Of a DNA stretch of 64,000 nucleotides, positions 23,247 through 34,064 are shown in pieces (within the stretch, counting starts at the first letter, position 1; every line of letters begins with the position of its first letter). Origin of the DNA: Gnetum montanum. Taxonomy: Eukaryota > Streptophyta > Gnetopsida > Gnetales > Gnetaceae. The translations under genes and the position numbers were made by a program. The stretch spans positions 1,324,253 through 1,388,252 of the forward strand of contig MNCI01035354.1 of the NCBI GenBank assembly GCA_015680685.1. The letters run 5' to 3'. The notes under the pieces were generated by a model. It was given only the letters and a program-made list of their open reading frames with translations. It did no database searches and had not been told where the DNA came from.

Positions 23247-23470
23247 TCTTTTTAAACAATCTTCACAACATTAGAGAAAGTGTTGTCTAGTTTTTTGTTT
23301 TGAGTTTCATTTTGTATCGTCAACATCACAATTTGTAATTTTGTTGATCCATACATCCATGCACTTAATTTTGTCATGTAGTCATGTTGAGTCATGTGCT
23401 AGTCAATAATCCCATGCCTTCCCAATTTTCTAAAGAACTCAAGGATAGTTTTCATTGAGTCATGGAGGTA
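23247..23470 (+). other. 3' leader to the LTR of element B, with polypurine tract
   Basis: This non-coding tail is shared with C, D and A ('caataatcccatgccttcccaatt', 'gaactcaaggatagttttcatt'). It ends in the weak purine tract CATGGAGGTA next to the 3' LTR. Confidence 0.65.
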
Positions 23471-24348
23471 TGATGAGTTGCAAATTAGCCACATCAATGA
23501 GGCCTCATTGACTAGGCCCCATTAACTAGCCCCATCAATGCATCATTTGATGCATTGACATGGCCTCATCAATGTAAGATCTATTCTTGCCTATAAATAT
23601 GTGTCAAACCATTGTGTTTATGATCATTCAGTCATAGTTGTAATGAAGCTCTTACACTTTTTCCATTTAAAACTTAGAATATTTTCCCAAGTGCTCATAG
23701 TAGGAGTCATTGAGTATATGGAACTTTATTTAAGCACTGTTATACCTGAGCACAACAGTGTGTGCAGCAATAAAGATGAACTTCTTGATAAATCTTGCAA
23801 CATTCTAAATAGTTTAAATGTTTTTTTGATGCATTTAATTTTTTTAACTATTTATTCAATGTTTTTCAATAATTAAGGAAGATAACCTAAATAGGAATTA
23901 AGTAAACACATAAGTATGACTGCTCTGAGCATGTGTATGACATTTGGTAATCCTAGTAGCACTTAACACTTGGTAACCTAGCAATGTTATACATGTTTAG
24001 GATGTGTACAACAAGTGAGATGAGATACTTATGTTAAGACTAGTTGAACAGTAGTTAGCTCATTAGATTAAAGTAGATATTAAATTACTTTATTCTCTAT
24101 CTTGTTTATTTCAAGCACTAAAGCCATAAAATATAAAATGACAAAAATCATGTGCCTTAATTACACTTAACCCATACGCTTAAGCTTCACAAGTGTAGTT
24201 GGGAAGACAACAAACATCCTCAATATAAAGTTTACTTCCTAGAGAACTAGTGTACCAAAAACTATAGAGCCCATGGAATTTGACTAGATCACACATGAAC
24301 ATTTTGTGATTTGTATGATTGGTTGTAGGGGTACATTGCCACTCATCA
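23471..24348 (+). repeat. 3' LTR of element B
   Basis: This 878-bp copy of 9901-10796 starts TGATGAGTTGCAAATTAGCC and ends ACTCATCA. It is followed by the target duplication TTGTT. The open stretch 23601-23876 corresponds to 10122-10307 of the 5' LTR and shows LTR-to-LTR similarity rather than a gene. Confidence 0.92.
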
Positions 24349-24353
24349 TTGTT

Positions 24354-25437
24354 GGTCAACATACAACAAATAAAACCTTTCCATGAGCCTAAGAGAGTGA
24401 GTGACCAAACCACCTCCTTGGATGGATAAGCATGCTCAATATTTTGGATCTCCTTCTTTCAACTTAGTCATGGTAGAGATGGTCATCCATTCTAATCATA
24501 TAAAGTGGCTTCTTAGTTTTAAAAATTTTTTGTTTTATGATTTTTTTATTTGAAATATTTTCATTTTACACCATTTTTTTTACCACATCGTTAATGTTTT
24601 TTTCTCTTTCTTACATATTTTACAACTTCTTCTATAATTTACTTGGCTTGGTTTGAATTTCTTTTATGTTTTTCTTATGTTTATTTCATCTTGTTTTTTT
24701 TTCTAACCAACATGACATAGTGCAACTATGGCTGCTATTGATGATAGGTTGTACTATAATGTTGTTTGATTGCTAATGTATGGATTCTATCCTTAAATTT
24801 TGGTATTGACAACTAAGACATGGTTTCTTTTCCATAAAAGAAGCCATGAGTCGATGTCATCCATCCATCCATAAACTCTATGGTGTTCCTTGTTTTGGAA
24901 ATATGAGGTCCTTTTCTTAATAAAACTTGTAATGAACTTGTGACCTTGGTAGTTTTCAAACATGGGAAGGATTAAATGGATTGATAAGGATGTGACTTCA
25001 AGGAGATTTGATGCTCTCTATACTTTCCTACTCTCTTGAGAGCATGAGTGTTTTAATGCATTTTTTATTATTCTTCTATCAAAGAATAACAAGAAGCTAA
25101 AGTCTTTGCACACCATTCAAAAATATAAAAAAAAAACTCACACAATGGAAATTCAAAGCATACCCTTTAGACTCAATAATGGGCTACAACCACTAGTTAT
25201 GGGACTAGAAAGATATGTTATGCATACCTAAAGGTCCTCTCTAACTAAGGCCCTTTCTTAGTTCCTGCTTCTCTTTTCTTTTCAATAAGGAACAATGATT
25301 GATCTACGGGAGCATTCTTGTGTCTCAAGGAGGTGGATTGGTCTAAGAGTATCAATGAAAAGTCACTAGAAGTTATTGGTTTTGATCTATACTAAGGATG
25401 GACATTATTAGGTCATGTTGATCATAAGATTTATAGG
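24354..25437 (+). other. Element A resumed: post-integrase end and first part of 3' tail
   Basis: This continues A directly from 9900. The short reading 'KPFHEPKRV' and the T-rich stretch near 24510-24700 match C at 18655-19000. No ORF of note. The text 'ttggttttgatctatactaaggatggac' near 25375 matches B at 14310. It is interrupted at 25437 by element D and resumes at 32793. Confidence 0.75.
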
Positions 25438-26274
25438 TGATGAGTCATAGTTTTTCAAGCCCCGATATCAAGTATGCGATATCGCAAGCTTGGAAATGAT
25501 GTTAGATATCTGATATCACTATTCTTATGTTATCCTATAAATACATCATTGAGGTACATGATAGAAGAAGTTTTGGGGGGGGGGGGGCAGCAGGGCGTGG
25601 CAGTCTTTAGTAAATTTCTAGTTTTTAGTTCTTATAGTCAGTTTTAGTGTTCTTTCCAAGTGCATGCCCAAAGTGTGATGCTTGTAATTGTACAAAACCT
25701 TTGTTCAAGTGTGACATACTTAGACACGCACATAATTAGCAATAAAGATCAAGATTACTCCATCATTGTAGCATTTACTTAGCTTTTAATTATTTTAATT
25801 ATTGATTATTTATTGTTATTTTCTTAGTTAATATTTCTTTTATTGTCATTTACTATTCTTGTTGTTAACGTGGAATGAGTACACCTTAATCACAAACATT
25901 TAAGTGTAACTACATAGTAAGCTAGAAGTGTATCGAGTAGTACTTCGAGTGATGTGCACCTAGTAATTCTAGAAGTAGTACGCCAAGTCTAAGATGCATA
26001 CGAATGATTAGGGATAGATGCTCATCACACTTAGGCTAACTTAGATCTTATTTCCTATTGCCCATTAGCTTAGTTAAGTTATCTCTTATTGTCCTTAGGA
26101 GTAGCATAGTAGTAGGGATCACATCATACACCTCACTTTATACTAAACCATACGTGACAAAGCAAATACTAGTCCAAGTTGGAAGATAGCAAACTACGAT
26201 CAATGTATAACTGTCTAGGTGCCACAACTAGTCTATCTGCAGAGTTCGACTGGATCACATGTACACACTCATCA
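25438..26274 (+). repeat. 5' LTR of element D (tail missing)
   Basis: This 837-bp LTR has repeated GATATC motifs in U3 (25470-25530), TATA box TATAAATAC at 25536-25544 and a run of 13 G at 25575-25587. Compared with the 3' LTR and solo LTR H it lacks about 40 bp near the end ('attcatatgattgagtgtag' region), between short CTCAT repeats. The missing ending reappears 400 bp downstream at 26674-26694. Confidence 0.88.
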
Positions 26275-26275
26275 T

Positions 26276-26293
26276 TAGCACCATTGCCAGGGA
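26276..26293 (+). other. First primer binding site of element D
   Basis: TAGCACCATTGCCAGGGA is a tRNA-Asp-type site with transitions. It directly follows the shortened LTR. A second site lies at 26696. Confidence 0.65.
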
Positions 26294-26437
26294 CTTTAGT
26301 TCTATGTGCGCTATCTAAACTTAGTGAAACCGAGTAACCTCGTTGTTTAAACCCTAAGAGTCAAATCTTACAAAAAATTATTATTACAACTAGATTAAAT
26401 CTTAACTACACAATGCATATAGATTCATTGATATAAA

Positions 26438-26673
26438 ATGTCTTCTTCTCACAGGAGTTTATCTCCACCCAAGGTAGACCAAGTACCTCAGCAATACCAG
26501 GTGGTATATGCTCATCCCGATGAGTATGTACCAGACTTCACCTTCATCTTACATCAATATGAAATGCTATGGTGGTGCAACATGAAAGGCAACATCATGT
26601 TTCCACTAGATCAATCTACTCCAACTATGCTCCAGCTAATTCTTGCACGACATGGACTTCAACATCTTCACAA
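26438..26673 (+). pseudogene. Truncated gag start in element D
   Basis: ATG at 26438 opens 'MSSSHRSLSPPKVDQVPQQ' followed by 'YAHPDEYVPDFTFILHQ' and 'GNIMFPLDQSTPTML'. This is the gag N-terminus shared with A, B, C and J. It breaks off near 26673 and runs into an LTR ending plus second primer site. It therefore looks like a fragment from another family, not D's own gag. Confidence 0.65.
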
Positions 26674-26713
26674 GGGGTACCTCACCGCTCATCATTGGCA
26701 CTATTGCCAAGGA
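26674..26713 (+). other. Displaced LTR ending and second primer site in element D
   Basis: 'aggggtacctcaccgctcatca' (26673-26694) is the standard LTR ending of these families and is followed by TGGCACTATTGCCAAGGA (26696-26713). The next bases, 'ggtgctagttatctagatta', match the sequence after the primer site of element K (63635). This is probably D's original primer site. Confidence 0.65.
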
Positions 26714-26826
26714 TGGTGCTAGTTATCTAGATTAGTTATATCATATAAGATCACTATAATAGGGTATTAATAATATCTTTTAGACAAAGAAATTAAATTC
26801 AATTAAGTCACACACAATTCAAGATA

Positions 26827-29195
26827 ATGCCTCTTTCACAAGATAGTGATAACACAACTTTGAGTGAGGAAATTCATTGGAGAACCAATGAAATTTATGA
26901 TGAAGAAGAAGCTTGGAGTACTCAATCTTATGTAGGAGTTTCATATGTTCATAGACACCCGAATGATACTTAAGAACTTTTGTCATCTAACTCAGACACC
27001 TCAAGTGAAGATGGGACATCCCCTAGAATGAGGGGGCTTGTAAGGCCTAGGACCTTCTCAATGGATAGCAAAAGTACATCATGGAATGATTAGGAGACTT
27101 ACAAAAGTCATGATGAGTATTCTAGTTCCCTCTCTTCCTCTACTCTTTCAACATTGGGTTGTGACATGGATGACTATTCCTTAAGGGGTCAGCATAGAAA
27201 TAAAAATTGAACCCATAGGTAAAATTAGGAACACCAACATGAACATAGACAACGTTGTCCCAACTCACGAACTCACAACCTATTTACCTACGCTTGATTT
27301 AAACAACTTTTCTAAGTTCTCAAGAGGCTATGATTTAGATCCACAACATCATTTACAAGCCTTCTATGATGCCTGTGTATGGAACAACATTGACAATGGG
27401 TGGCAAAAGCTTAAGCTCTTCCCAATGACACTCGTTGGCCAAGCTAAAGTGTGGTACATGTCTTTAAAATTGAATTCAATTCACCGTTGGCCTATAATGG
27501 TAAACCTCTTCAAAAAAAATATCAAACCTATGCAAAAATGTCAACCTTGAAGAGACAAATCCAAGAGTGCAAACAACGGCAATATGAACCCTTGGACATG
27601 ACCTTAGAAAGATATTACTCTTTGTTAAAGAAATGCCCAAGCCATGGGTTCTTTCAGGAAAGGCTAATGTATCACATCATGGATGGGCTTTGTAATGAAA
27701 CAAGGGAGACCCTAAGGATGTATGCCTTAGGTCAACTATATGAACTATGAACCCATCAATTCCAAGAACTTATTAAGTAGGTAGCAAAAGAAGAAGGAGA
27801 AATAGCCACATGGGAAAATGTTAAAAAAACCTCAACAGGACCAAACTCTTGAAATAACAAAGGTCCATAATTATGAAGAGGAGAAATCAACTCACCTCAA
27901 GGAGGTGAAACTATCCCTACCTTTGCGAATACTAAAATCACTAGATGAAATTGAGGCAAAGATCAACAAGATGATGGAGTGGGTACATGAAAAATGTGGA
28001 GAATATGAAAACGTTATTAGAGGGAGACCTGTGCAAGATAACTTTGACAACCAAAAAAAATAGAGAATACCAAACCTAGAAATAGGACAAAATACTATTC
28101 AACAATCAGAAAGAAGGGTTGAAGAAAATTAGGATAGGGGCTCAACCTCAAAGCATAAGTATCAATGCAATGTTTGCTTGTATGATCATTCAAAAGGTCA
28201 ATGCCCAAACTTATCACATCTACATGAGCATTGGGGAAGAATGTTACATCCAAATTTCATACAAAAGTACATGGTTGGGCACACCCCTATCCCACAACTT
28301 TATGGACAATTCCACAACTCATCGTACTATCTGTGGGCAAATTCTTACCAGCCTTAGTACTATGCTCAATTGTAGTGGCAAACCTCCCAATTGTGGGGGA
28401 GGCCATCAGCAAACTAGCCACACCCTTCGTATCACCTGAAACCAAGTGCTTATTATGTTCAACACCCTATTTCTCCAACTAGATCAACATCCTCTACTTC
28501 ACCTCATCATTATCACTCACCTAAGTATCATCAACCCATTTCCTCTCCTGCAAGATCACCACCTCATGTTCCTTACACTCCTCCTTACTCTCAATATTCT
28601 CATCTTTCACCTCCTTCTACATCACCACCAGTTGTACCGAAAGGTTTTGCACCATAGTACCAACCAACAAACATTAATTATGCTACTACTATCAATAGCA
28701 ATGGGAGTCCTCCACAACATCGGAAGCATCCTTTCTTTAGGCATGACCGTAGAAAGCGACAGCACGATTTTGAAACCACTACATCCTCCAACTTAGCACA
28801 AGCCCAACACAGTGATGCACCTTCATCTTCAAACTTAACACCTCCTATTACCTTATCCAAGCCACCAATTAATACTCCAATAACCATGTAGCCTAATGAA
28901 TATAACAATGTAAGGAGACATATCAATCCTCACATACTGTCTTATGGTCACAAGTGTCATAGTGGGTCAACTTCTTATCACATGATCACATCTTATAATC
29001 TTCCCCACTATGCCTACTTTAATCAAGAGTGTGAACCCCAATTTGGGTACATTCCTTCCACTACACCAAAAGAAAGCCAGTGGTTTGGATATGACTGAAC
29101 CCAAATATTTCCAACATGCAGGGATCCTAACTTTCCACTTATTAATTCTTGTTATGATCAAAGGTTTATTCATGGGGAATACCCCCCATTCTAAC
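26827..29195 (+). pseudogene. gag of element D
   Basis: The frame starts near ATG 26827 (MPLSQDSDNTTLSEE), with Ser/Asp/Glu-rich sequence to about 27180. The gag core lies at 27239-27550 ('DLNNFSKFSRGYDLDPQHHLQAFYDACVWNNIDNGWQKLKLFP') and, after one frameshift near 27540, at 27541-27750 ('RQIQECKQRQYEPLDMTLERYYSLLKKCPSHGF'). A helical segment (27930-28020) and a zinc knuckle at 28166-28204 (CNVCLYDHSKGQC) follow, then a long Pro/Ser/Tyr-rich tail to about 29190. No protease motif follows. The minus-strand frame at 28678-28926 and plus frames at 28231-28796 are shadows. Confidence 0.75.
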
Positions 29196-30600
29196 TAGTA
29201 GAATTAGTAAATGTTTTTTTCTTTTCTTTGGTTTTACAATTTTTTGTTTTTCAATTTTTTTTTTCTAATTTCTCATTCTCCAATTTGTTGTTTTATCTTT
29301 TTGTGGGTAATCTCATCTGTGAATAAAATACTCATGTAACTATTTGAGGCATTTTTCTATGTTATTAAGTCACAAGTGACTAATTATTTGGATAGTAAAC
29401 CCACAACATCCATCCACCCATTCTATTAATAAGAGGTTCTTACTCTAGGTATGATGATATTATTATTATCATCAAAACTTAAAGTAACTTTGTATTCATT
29501 CTTCCCAGAGCGAAGAGTGATAGACTAAGAGGGAATGGCAAGGGTGTGACATCAAGGGAATTTTTGGATTCTCTTTGGTGACATCTATATGTGCTATCAT
29601 GCAACTTGGTTGTACCAAGATCCTTATAGATCTGACAAACAATGGGAGTAAGAGTTGTAATAAAGGTACTTAATAATGGAACTCAATGCTATTCTGGGGG
29701 CTCCCACTAGAAAGACATGCACCCATGCCTAAAGGTTGGTGGCTTCTCTGGATTACCTTTGGAAAAGAACAAGTGTAAAAGTAGCCAAATGAAGAAAAAG
29801 AAAAGAAGAAGAAAGCAAAGAAGAAGAAAAGAAGTGAATCAGAAAAGAAAAGCATAAGAAAAATGTGTTGAAAAAAAATTCAAATCACTCCCCTCTTGTG
29901 CAAAATTCCAAGTGATCGTACACCTTACTATCATGATGGTCTTATGGTTGTCTATCATTAGGATGAAATAATGTGATGTCACTGATCAAAGGTATGGACT
30001 TGGTTTTGATCTTGGATTGAAAGGCTAATGGTACTTTAATCATGCACAACACATAGGATTCATTATGCCTAGGGTAAGCTACCTCACATCTCAATCTCTA
30101 CAATCCCTTCTATAATTCATCTCATCTCACAGTCCAGGTACTTCTAACTTGTGTCTTGTGTGGCATAGAATTTGCACCTCATAACAATGGTACTTAACAT
30201 GTCTGTGTTTTGTTGTAAAGGTGTGGGTTGCATTTAACCCTTCTAGTGCCTATGAACATTTTAAGGTGTGGTTACACAAGGGCATTATAGGTTGGAACTT
30301 ACTTTGGGGAGGATCCACTTGTGTGACTTTTGTAATTTGTACTTGTTGCACATCACCACATCATTTTATACCCTCCAAGTACTCCATTGAAAAATCTATT
30401 CTTTCCTTTGTCATCATTTTAATCAAATTTTCCTTAGAACCATTACATCCTTTTTCCTCATCCTTTTCAAAGAACTTCATTGTATGACTCCACTTCATTA
30501 CACTTCCGGTGCCTTAATTCCCACTTTCCATTACCCCAAACCTTTTGAATCTACCTCAAATCCTTCAATTTTGGCCCCAAAAACTCAAAAAATCATCAAT
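29196..30600 (+). other. 3' non-coding tail of element D
   Basis: T-rich at its start (29210-29300), then tail sequence shared with A and C ('ggcaagggtgtgacatcaaggga', 'gactcc'). It contains the conserved box ACTTTGGGGAGGATCCACTTG at 30301-30321. The short plus frame at 30221-30487 crosses that box and has no domain, so I do not call a gene. Confidence 0.6.
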
Positions 30601-30620
30601 TCTACTAAGTAACCTATCTT

Positions 30621-30725
30621 GGTTGGGACGTGATATCGGGTACCCAATATTGAGTCTGACGTGATATCGGGTACACGCTATCGTGTATGCGATATCGCAT
30701 CCATAAAAAGTATATATAGGGGACC
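30621..30725 (+). promoter_or_regulatory. Internal U3-like module with TATA box in element D
   Basis: A 17-bp direct repeat, GACGTGATATCGGGTAC, occurs at 30627-30643 and 30658-30674. It is followed by further palindromic words (gcgatatcgc near 30689) and TATATATA at 30711-30718. This has the same layout as the LTR promoters in this window (GATATC cluster, then TATA), but it lies inside the element, 0.5 kb before the 3' ORF. It may be an internal promoter or a fragment of another LTR. Confidence 0.4.
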
Positions 30726-31222
30726 CCCATGTACTACACACATCATTTTCAATAGTTGACATGAGTGGAGTTGTTCAAATTTTCTTCCACAATTTTTAGA
30801 GCTTTGCGAGCCTAAATTCAACTTCCAATATTTCACTCTTTGACACTCCAATTTCCTTTCTAATTGAACCTAATTAAACCCAAAGTATTCAACTTACTCA
30901 TGGGGGAGGGGTACTGTAGAACTTGTGCATAATTTTTTCAAAATTTTCTATCACCCGAAGGATATCATAGGGGTAAGTACTATCAAAAATTCAGGCCAAA
31001 CGAATTTTATCCCTTCACCCAAGTCATCTAAGTTATCATATATGTCACCTAAATAGATCAGGTCCGACATTAAACTTTTAGGGTAACTTCCTTGAAAACA
31101 TTATAACTCTACAATCACACTAAGTAAAGAATTAAACATTTATTAAAGGTAATGAGTAAGGTATAAGATAACCGAATTTCTTTAAATAACCTTACTAACA
31201 ATTGGTCCTTGTGTGATTATAG

Positions 31223-31737
31223 ATGGCCCCTAAAAGAGGACAGCATGAAGGACCTTCTCAAGATGCAACTAAACACCCAAGAGGAGGTAGAGCCCAAGGA
31301 CCTCATGTAGAATATGTAGAGGAGGAAACACAATTATTCAACATCCATCAAGAAACTCCTATCACTACACAATCTGACTAAGAAAAAGGTAGAGAGGATA
31401 GGGTGTTTGAATAAGGACAACACTTCACGTTGTCCCCAGAATATGTTCAAGCCATTCAGGAAAAGTCCACATCCTCTGCCATGATTATGGAACTTAATTT
31501 TGGGCCTTTTAGTGAATTCTCCCTTGAACCAGTCAAGAATCTACTTAGGGATCTCCACTATGGCCCATCCTCTTGGAGAGTGGAGACTGGTATCTAGGTG
31601 AAACATATTAGTTTTGTCACAATAAAGAAGAGGAGAAACTTTAGGCACTTCTTCAAAGGTATCAATTTCAAAAGCCTAGAGCGCAGGACAAAGGAGAGGC
31701 TCCCATGGAGGAGCCTCCACCACTAGGAATCACATGG
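31223..31737 (+). pseudogene. 3' ORF of element D (decayed)
   Basis: ATG at 31223 follows 'gtgtgattatag' and opens MAPKRGQHEGPSQDATKHPR. The frame continues with about three in-frame TAA/TAG codons (at likely Gln) through 'FTLSPEYVQAIQEKS' and 'FGPFSEFSLEPVKNLLRDL'. It ends near 31737 in Pro-rich 'EEPPPLG', which resembles the end of B's 3' ORF (PQEPPPPG). It sits at the 3' ORF position of Athila elements. No membrane segment is visible. Function is unknown. Confidence 0.45.
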
Positions 31738-31914
31738 GTTCCACAAGTTTGTATTTTGTGTTGTTGTCAAAATTTTATTTTATTTTCCACACTATGGCAT
31801 GAAACAGTCCATGGTCAATCAATAATCTAATACCTATCCACTATTTGTAATTGAATGAACTTGTTCCTCATTTTGTTTGACTCAATGATGAGTTTTTATT
31901 CAGTCATGGAGGAA

Positions 31915-32792
31915 TGATGAGTCATGGTCTACGAGGCCTCAATATCAAGTATACAATATTGGGTATGCAATATCAAGCATGTGATATCGCAGGCTTGGAA
32001 ATGATGTTAGATATCTGATATCGTTATTCCCATGTTATCCTATAAATACAACATTGAGGCACATGGTAGATGAATTTTTTTTTGGGGGGGGGNATTTTTA
32101 GTTTTCAGTTCTTATAGTTAGTTTTAGCATTCTTTCCAAGTGCATGCCCATAGTGTGATGCTTGTAATTATATGGAACCTTTGTTCAAGTGTGACGTACT
32201 TGGACATGCACATGATTGGAAATAAAGATCAAGATTACTCCATCATTGCAATATTAACTTAGCTTTTAATTTTTTTAATTGTTGATTATTTATTGTTGTT
32301 TTCTTAGTTAATATTTCTTTTATCATCATTTACTATTTCTATTGTTAACACGCAATGAGTACGCCTTAATCACAAACATTTAAGTGTAACTACATGGTAA
32401 CCTAGTAGTGTATCGAGTAGTGCTTTGAGTGATGTGCACTTGGTAATCCTAGAAGTAGTACACAAAATCTAAGATGTGTACAAATGATTAGGAATGGATG
32501 CTCATCACACTTAGGCTAGCTTAGATCTTGTTTCCTATTTCCCATTAGCTTAGTTAAGTTATCTCTTATTGTCCTTAGGAGTAGCATAGTAGTAGGGATC
32601 ACATCATACACCTCACTCTATACTAAACCATACGTGACAAAGCAAATACTAGTCCAAGTTGGAAGATAGCAAACTACGATTAACGTATAATCATCTAAGT
32701 GCCACAACTATTCCATCTGTGAAGTCTAATCAAATCATGTGTACACACTCATATTCATATGATTGAGTGTAGGGGTACCTCATCGTTCATCA
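31915..32792 (+). repeat. 3' LTR of element D
   Basis: This 878-bp LTR starts TGATGAGTCATGG and ends GTTCATCA. It has several ATATC/GATATC words in U3, then 'cctataaatac', then a G run (32084-32092) next to an undetermined base at 32093. It keeps the 40 bp lost from the 5' copy. The purine word CATGGAGGAA precedes it. Confidence 0.9.
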
Positions 32793-34064
32793 ACAAGGGA
32801 CTTCATGCAACCATGATTAGGCACTCCATTGCACCTTCTCTTTTATCTACTACTACTTTCAATAACTCATTTCATTGTCAACTTTTCATGATTATGTTCA
32901 ATGTCTTAATTTGATGTGTCAAAATTATTTGGTAGGTTCTTATAATATATTGTCCTTAACTTACCACAAGCATTAATCAACCATGGAGACCATGGACTCC
33001 TTGGTTTGAAGGTATCCAAGGGCATTAAGGGTATCAACCTACTTTGGCGAGGACCCACTTGCATACCTCTTAGTTAGGCTAGTTAAGTTCTTTATCCTTA
33101 GGCATTTTCATGATCAAATCCTTTGTATGTTCCATCGATAATATTCAATTGTTCACTCCTTCATAATGTTCTTCAATGAAAAAATCTCTTTGCTGTGAAT
33201 TATCTAACCCTCTTTAAGCATTTCTTTGTGTTTATGGCTTTTCTAGCTCTCCAAGAACTTCAAGTGATGTTAAAACTCTTTCTAAAATTTTCAAAGCCCA
33301 AAACCTTTTAGAACCATACCTTTCCAATCTCTTATTTGATTTATCTTGTTTTTTAGTCCTACCACTATTGAAGGTAAGCTCTACATCATGTAGGCCACAT
33401 AGGTTTTTGACAAAAATAGAAAAAAATTTCAAAATTCTTCTAACTTTCAAAAAGTTTTAACTAATGAAATAACATTACAATCATCAATTTATGAGGATAA
33501 ACCCTTCCAATGAACTCTTGTAGCTACAGAAATCACATAATATTAGAATAATCAATCTAATCACAACTTAGCCAAGTTTAATTGCCCAAGAGAGACAAGG
33601 TACCTATACGTTATAAGTTACATATCACATGCTAATCCTTGATTCTATTGTAATCACAAGTGGCATCAAAAGGAAAGCATAGATTGAAAGTGGAACTATC
33701 CCAACTAACAGATAAGCCGACTAGAGCAAGAAGGAGTTAATAGCCAACAAACCAAGGAACAAGCAACAAAAGCCATGCAACAAAACCTCTCTAGGACCGT
33801 TTAATCCCCTCCCTCATTTTTAGGATGCCAAGAGGGGTTTGGATGTGAATTTTTGCCAAGGTGTTCAATTTTGTTGTCATAACATCAAATTTTTCAAAAG
33901 ATTGTAAATTCGTTCACTTGGATACTTAGTGTCTATTTATTTGGTTTGAGAGAATTTGTGTGTCAATTAGTTAGTTAATAATCCAATACCTTCCCAATAT
34001 TTTATAAAGAACTTTTTCCTTCTTTTGGTCACTCAAGATAAGTTTTCATTCAGTCATGGGGGTA
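32793..34064 (+). other. Element A resumed: second part of 3' tail and polypurine tract
   Basis: This continues A's tail after D. It has the conserved box ACTTTGGCGAGGACCCACTT at 33041-33060, flanked by 'caagggcattaagggtatcaacct' and 'gcatacctcttag' as in B. No ORF is supported; 33232-33450 (minus) looks chance. It ends in CAGTCATGGGGGTA, the likely polypurine tract, at 34051-34064. Confidence 0.7.

Larger units (their letters stand above)
9901..24348 (+). mobile_element. Element B, Athila-like, inserted in A and containing C
   Basis: B's LTRs at 9901-10796 and 23471-24348 both start TGATGAGTTG. Both edges are flanked by TTGTT (9896-9900 and 24349-24353), an exact 5-bp target duplication inside A. 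Without C it is about 7.4 kb. Coding remnants are gag and protease, then, after a deletion of the rest of pol, a 3' region with a coiled-coil ORF. A's post-integrase reading ('EPKSPNK' before 9900, 'KPFHE' after 24370) resumes across B, as the uninterrupted version in C shows. Confidence 0.92.
25438..32792 (+). mobile_element. Element D, gag-only Athila-like element inserted in A
   Basis: LTRs at 25438-26274 and 31915-32792 start TGATGAGTCATRG. Flanks are ATAGG (25433-25437) and ACAAG (32793-32797); both mismatches are transitions, so they may be a decayed target duplication. Comparison with B and C shows that A's tail ('ataagattt' ... 'acaagggacttc') resumes across D. The 7.35-kb element encodes gag but no recognisable protease, reverse transcriptase or integrase. 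It also carries a 3' ORF near 31223. Its 5' end is chimeric (two primer sites). Confidence 0.88.
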
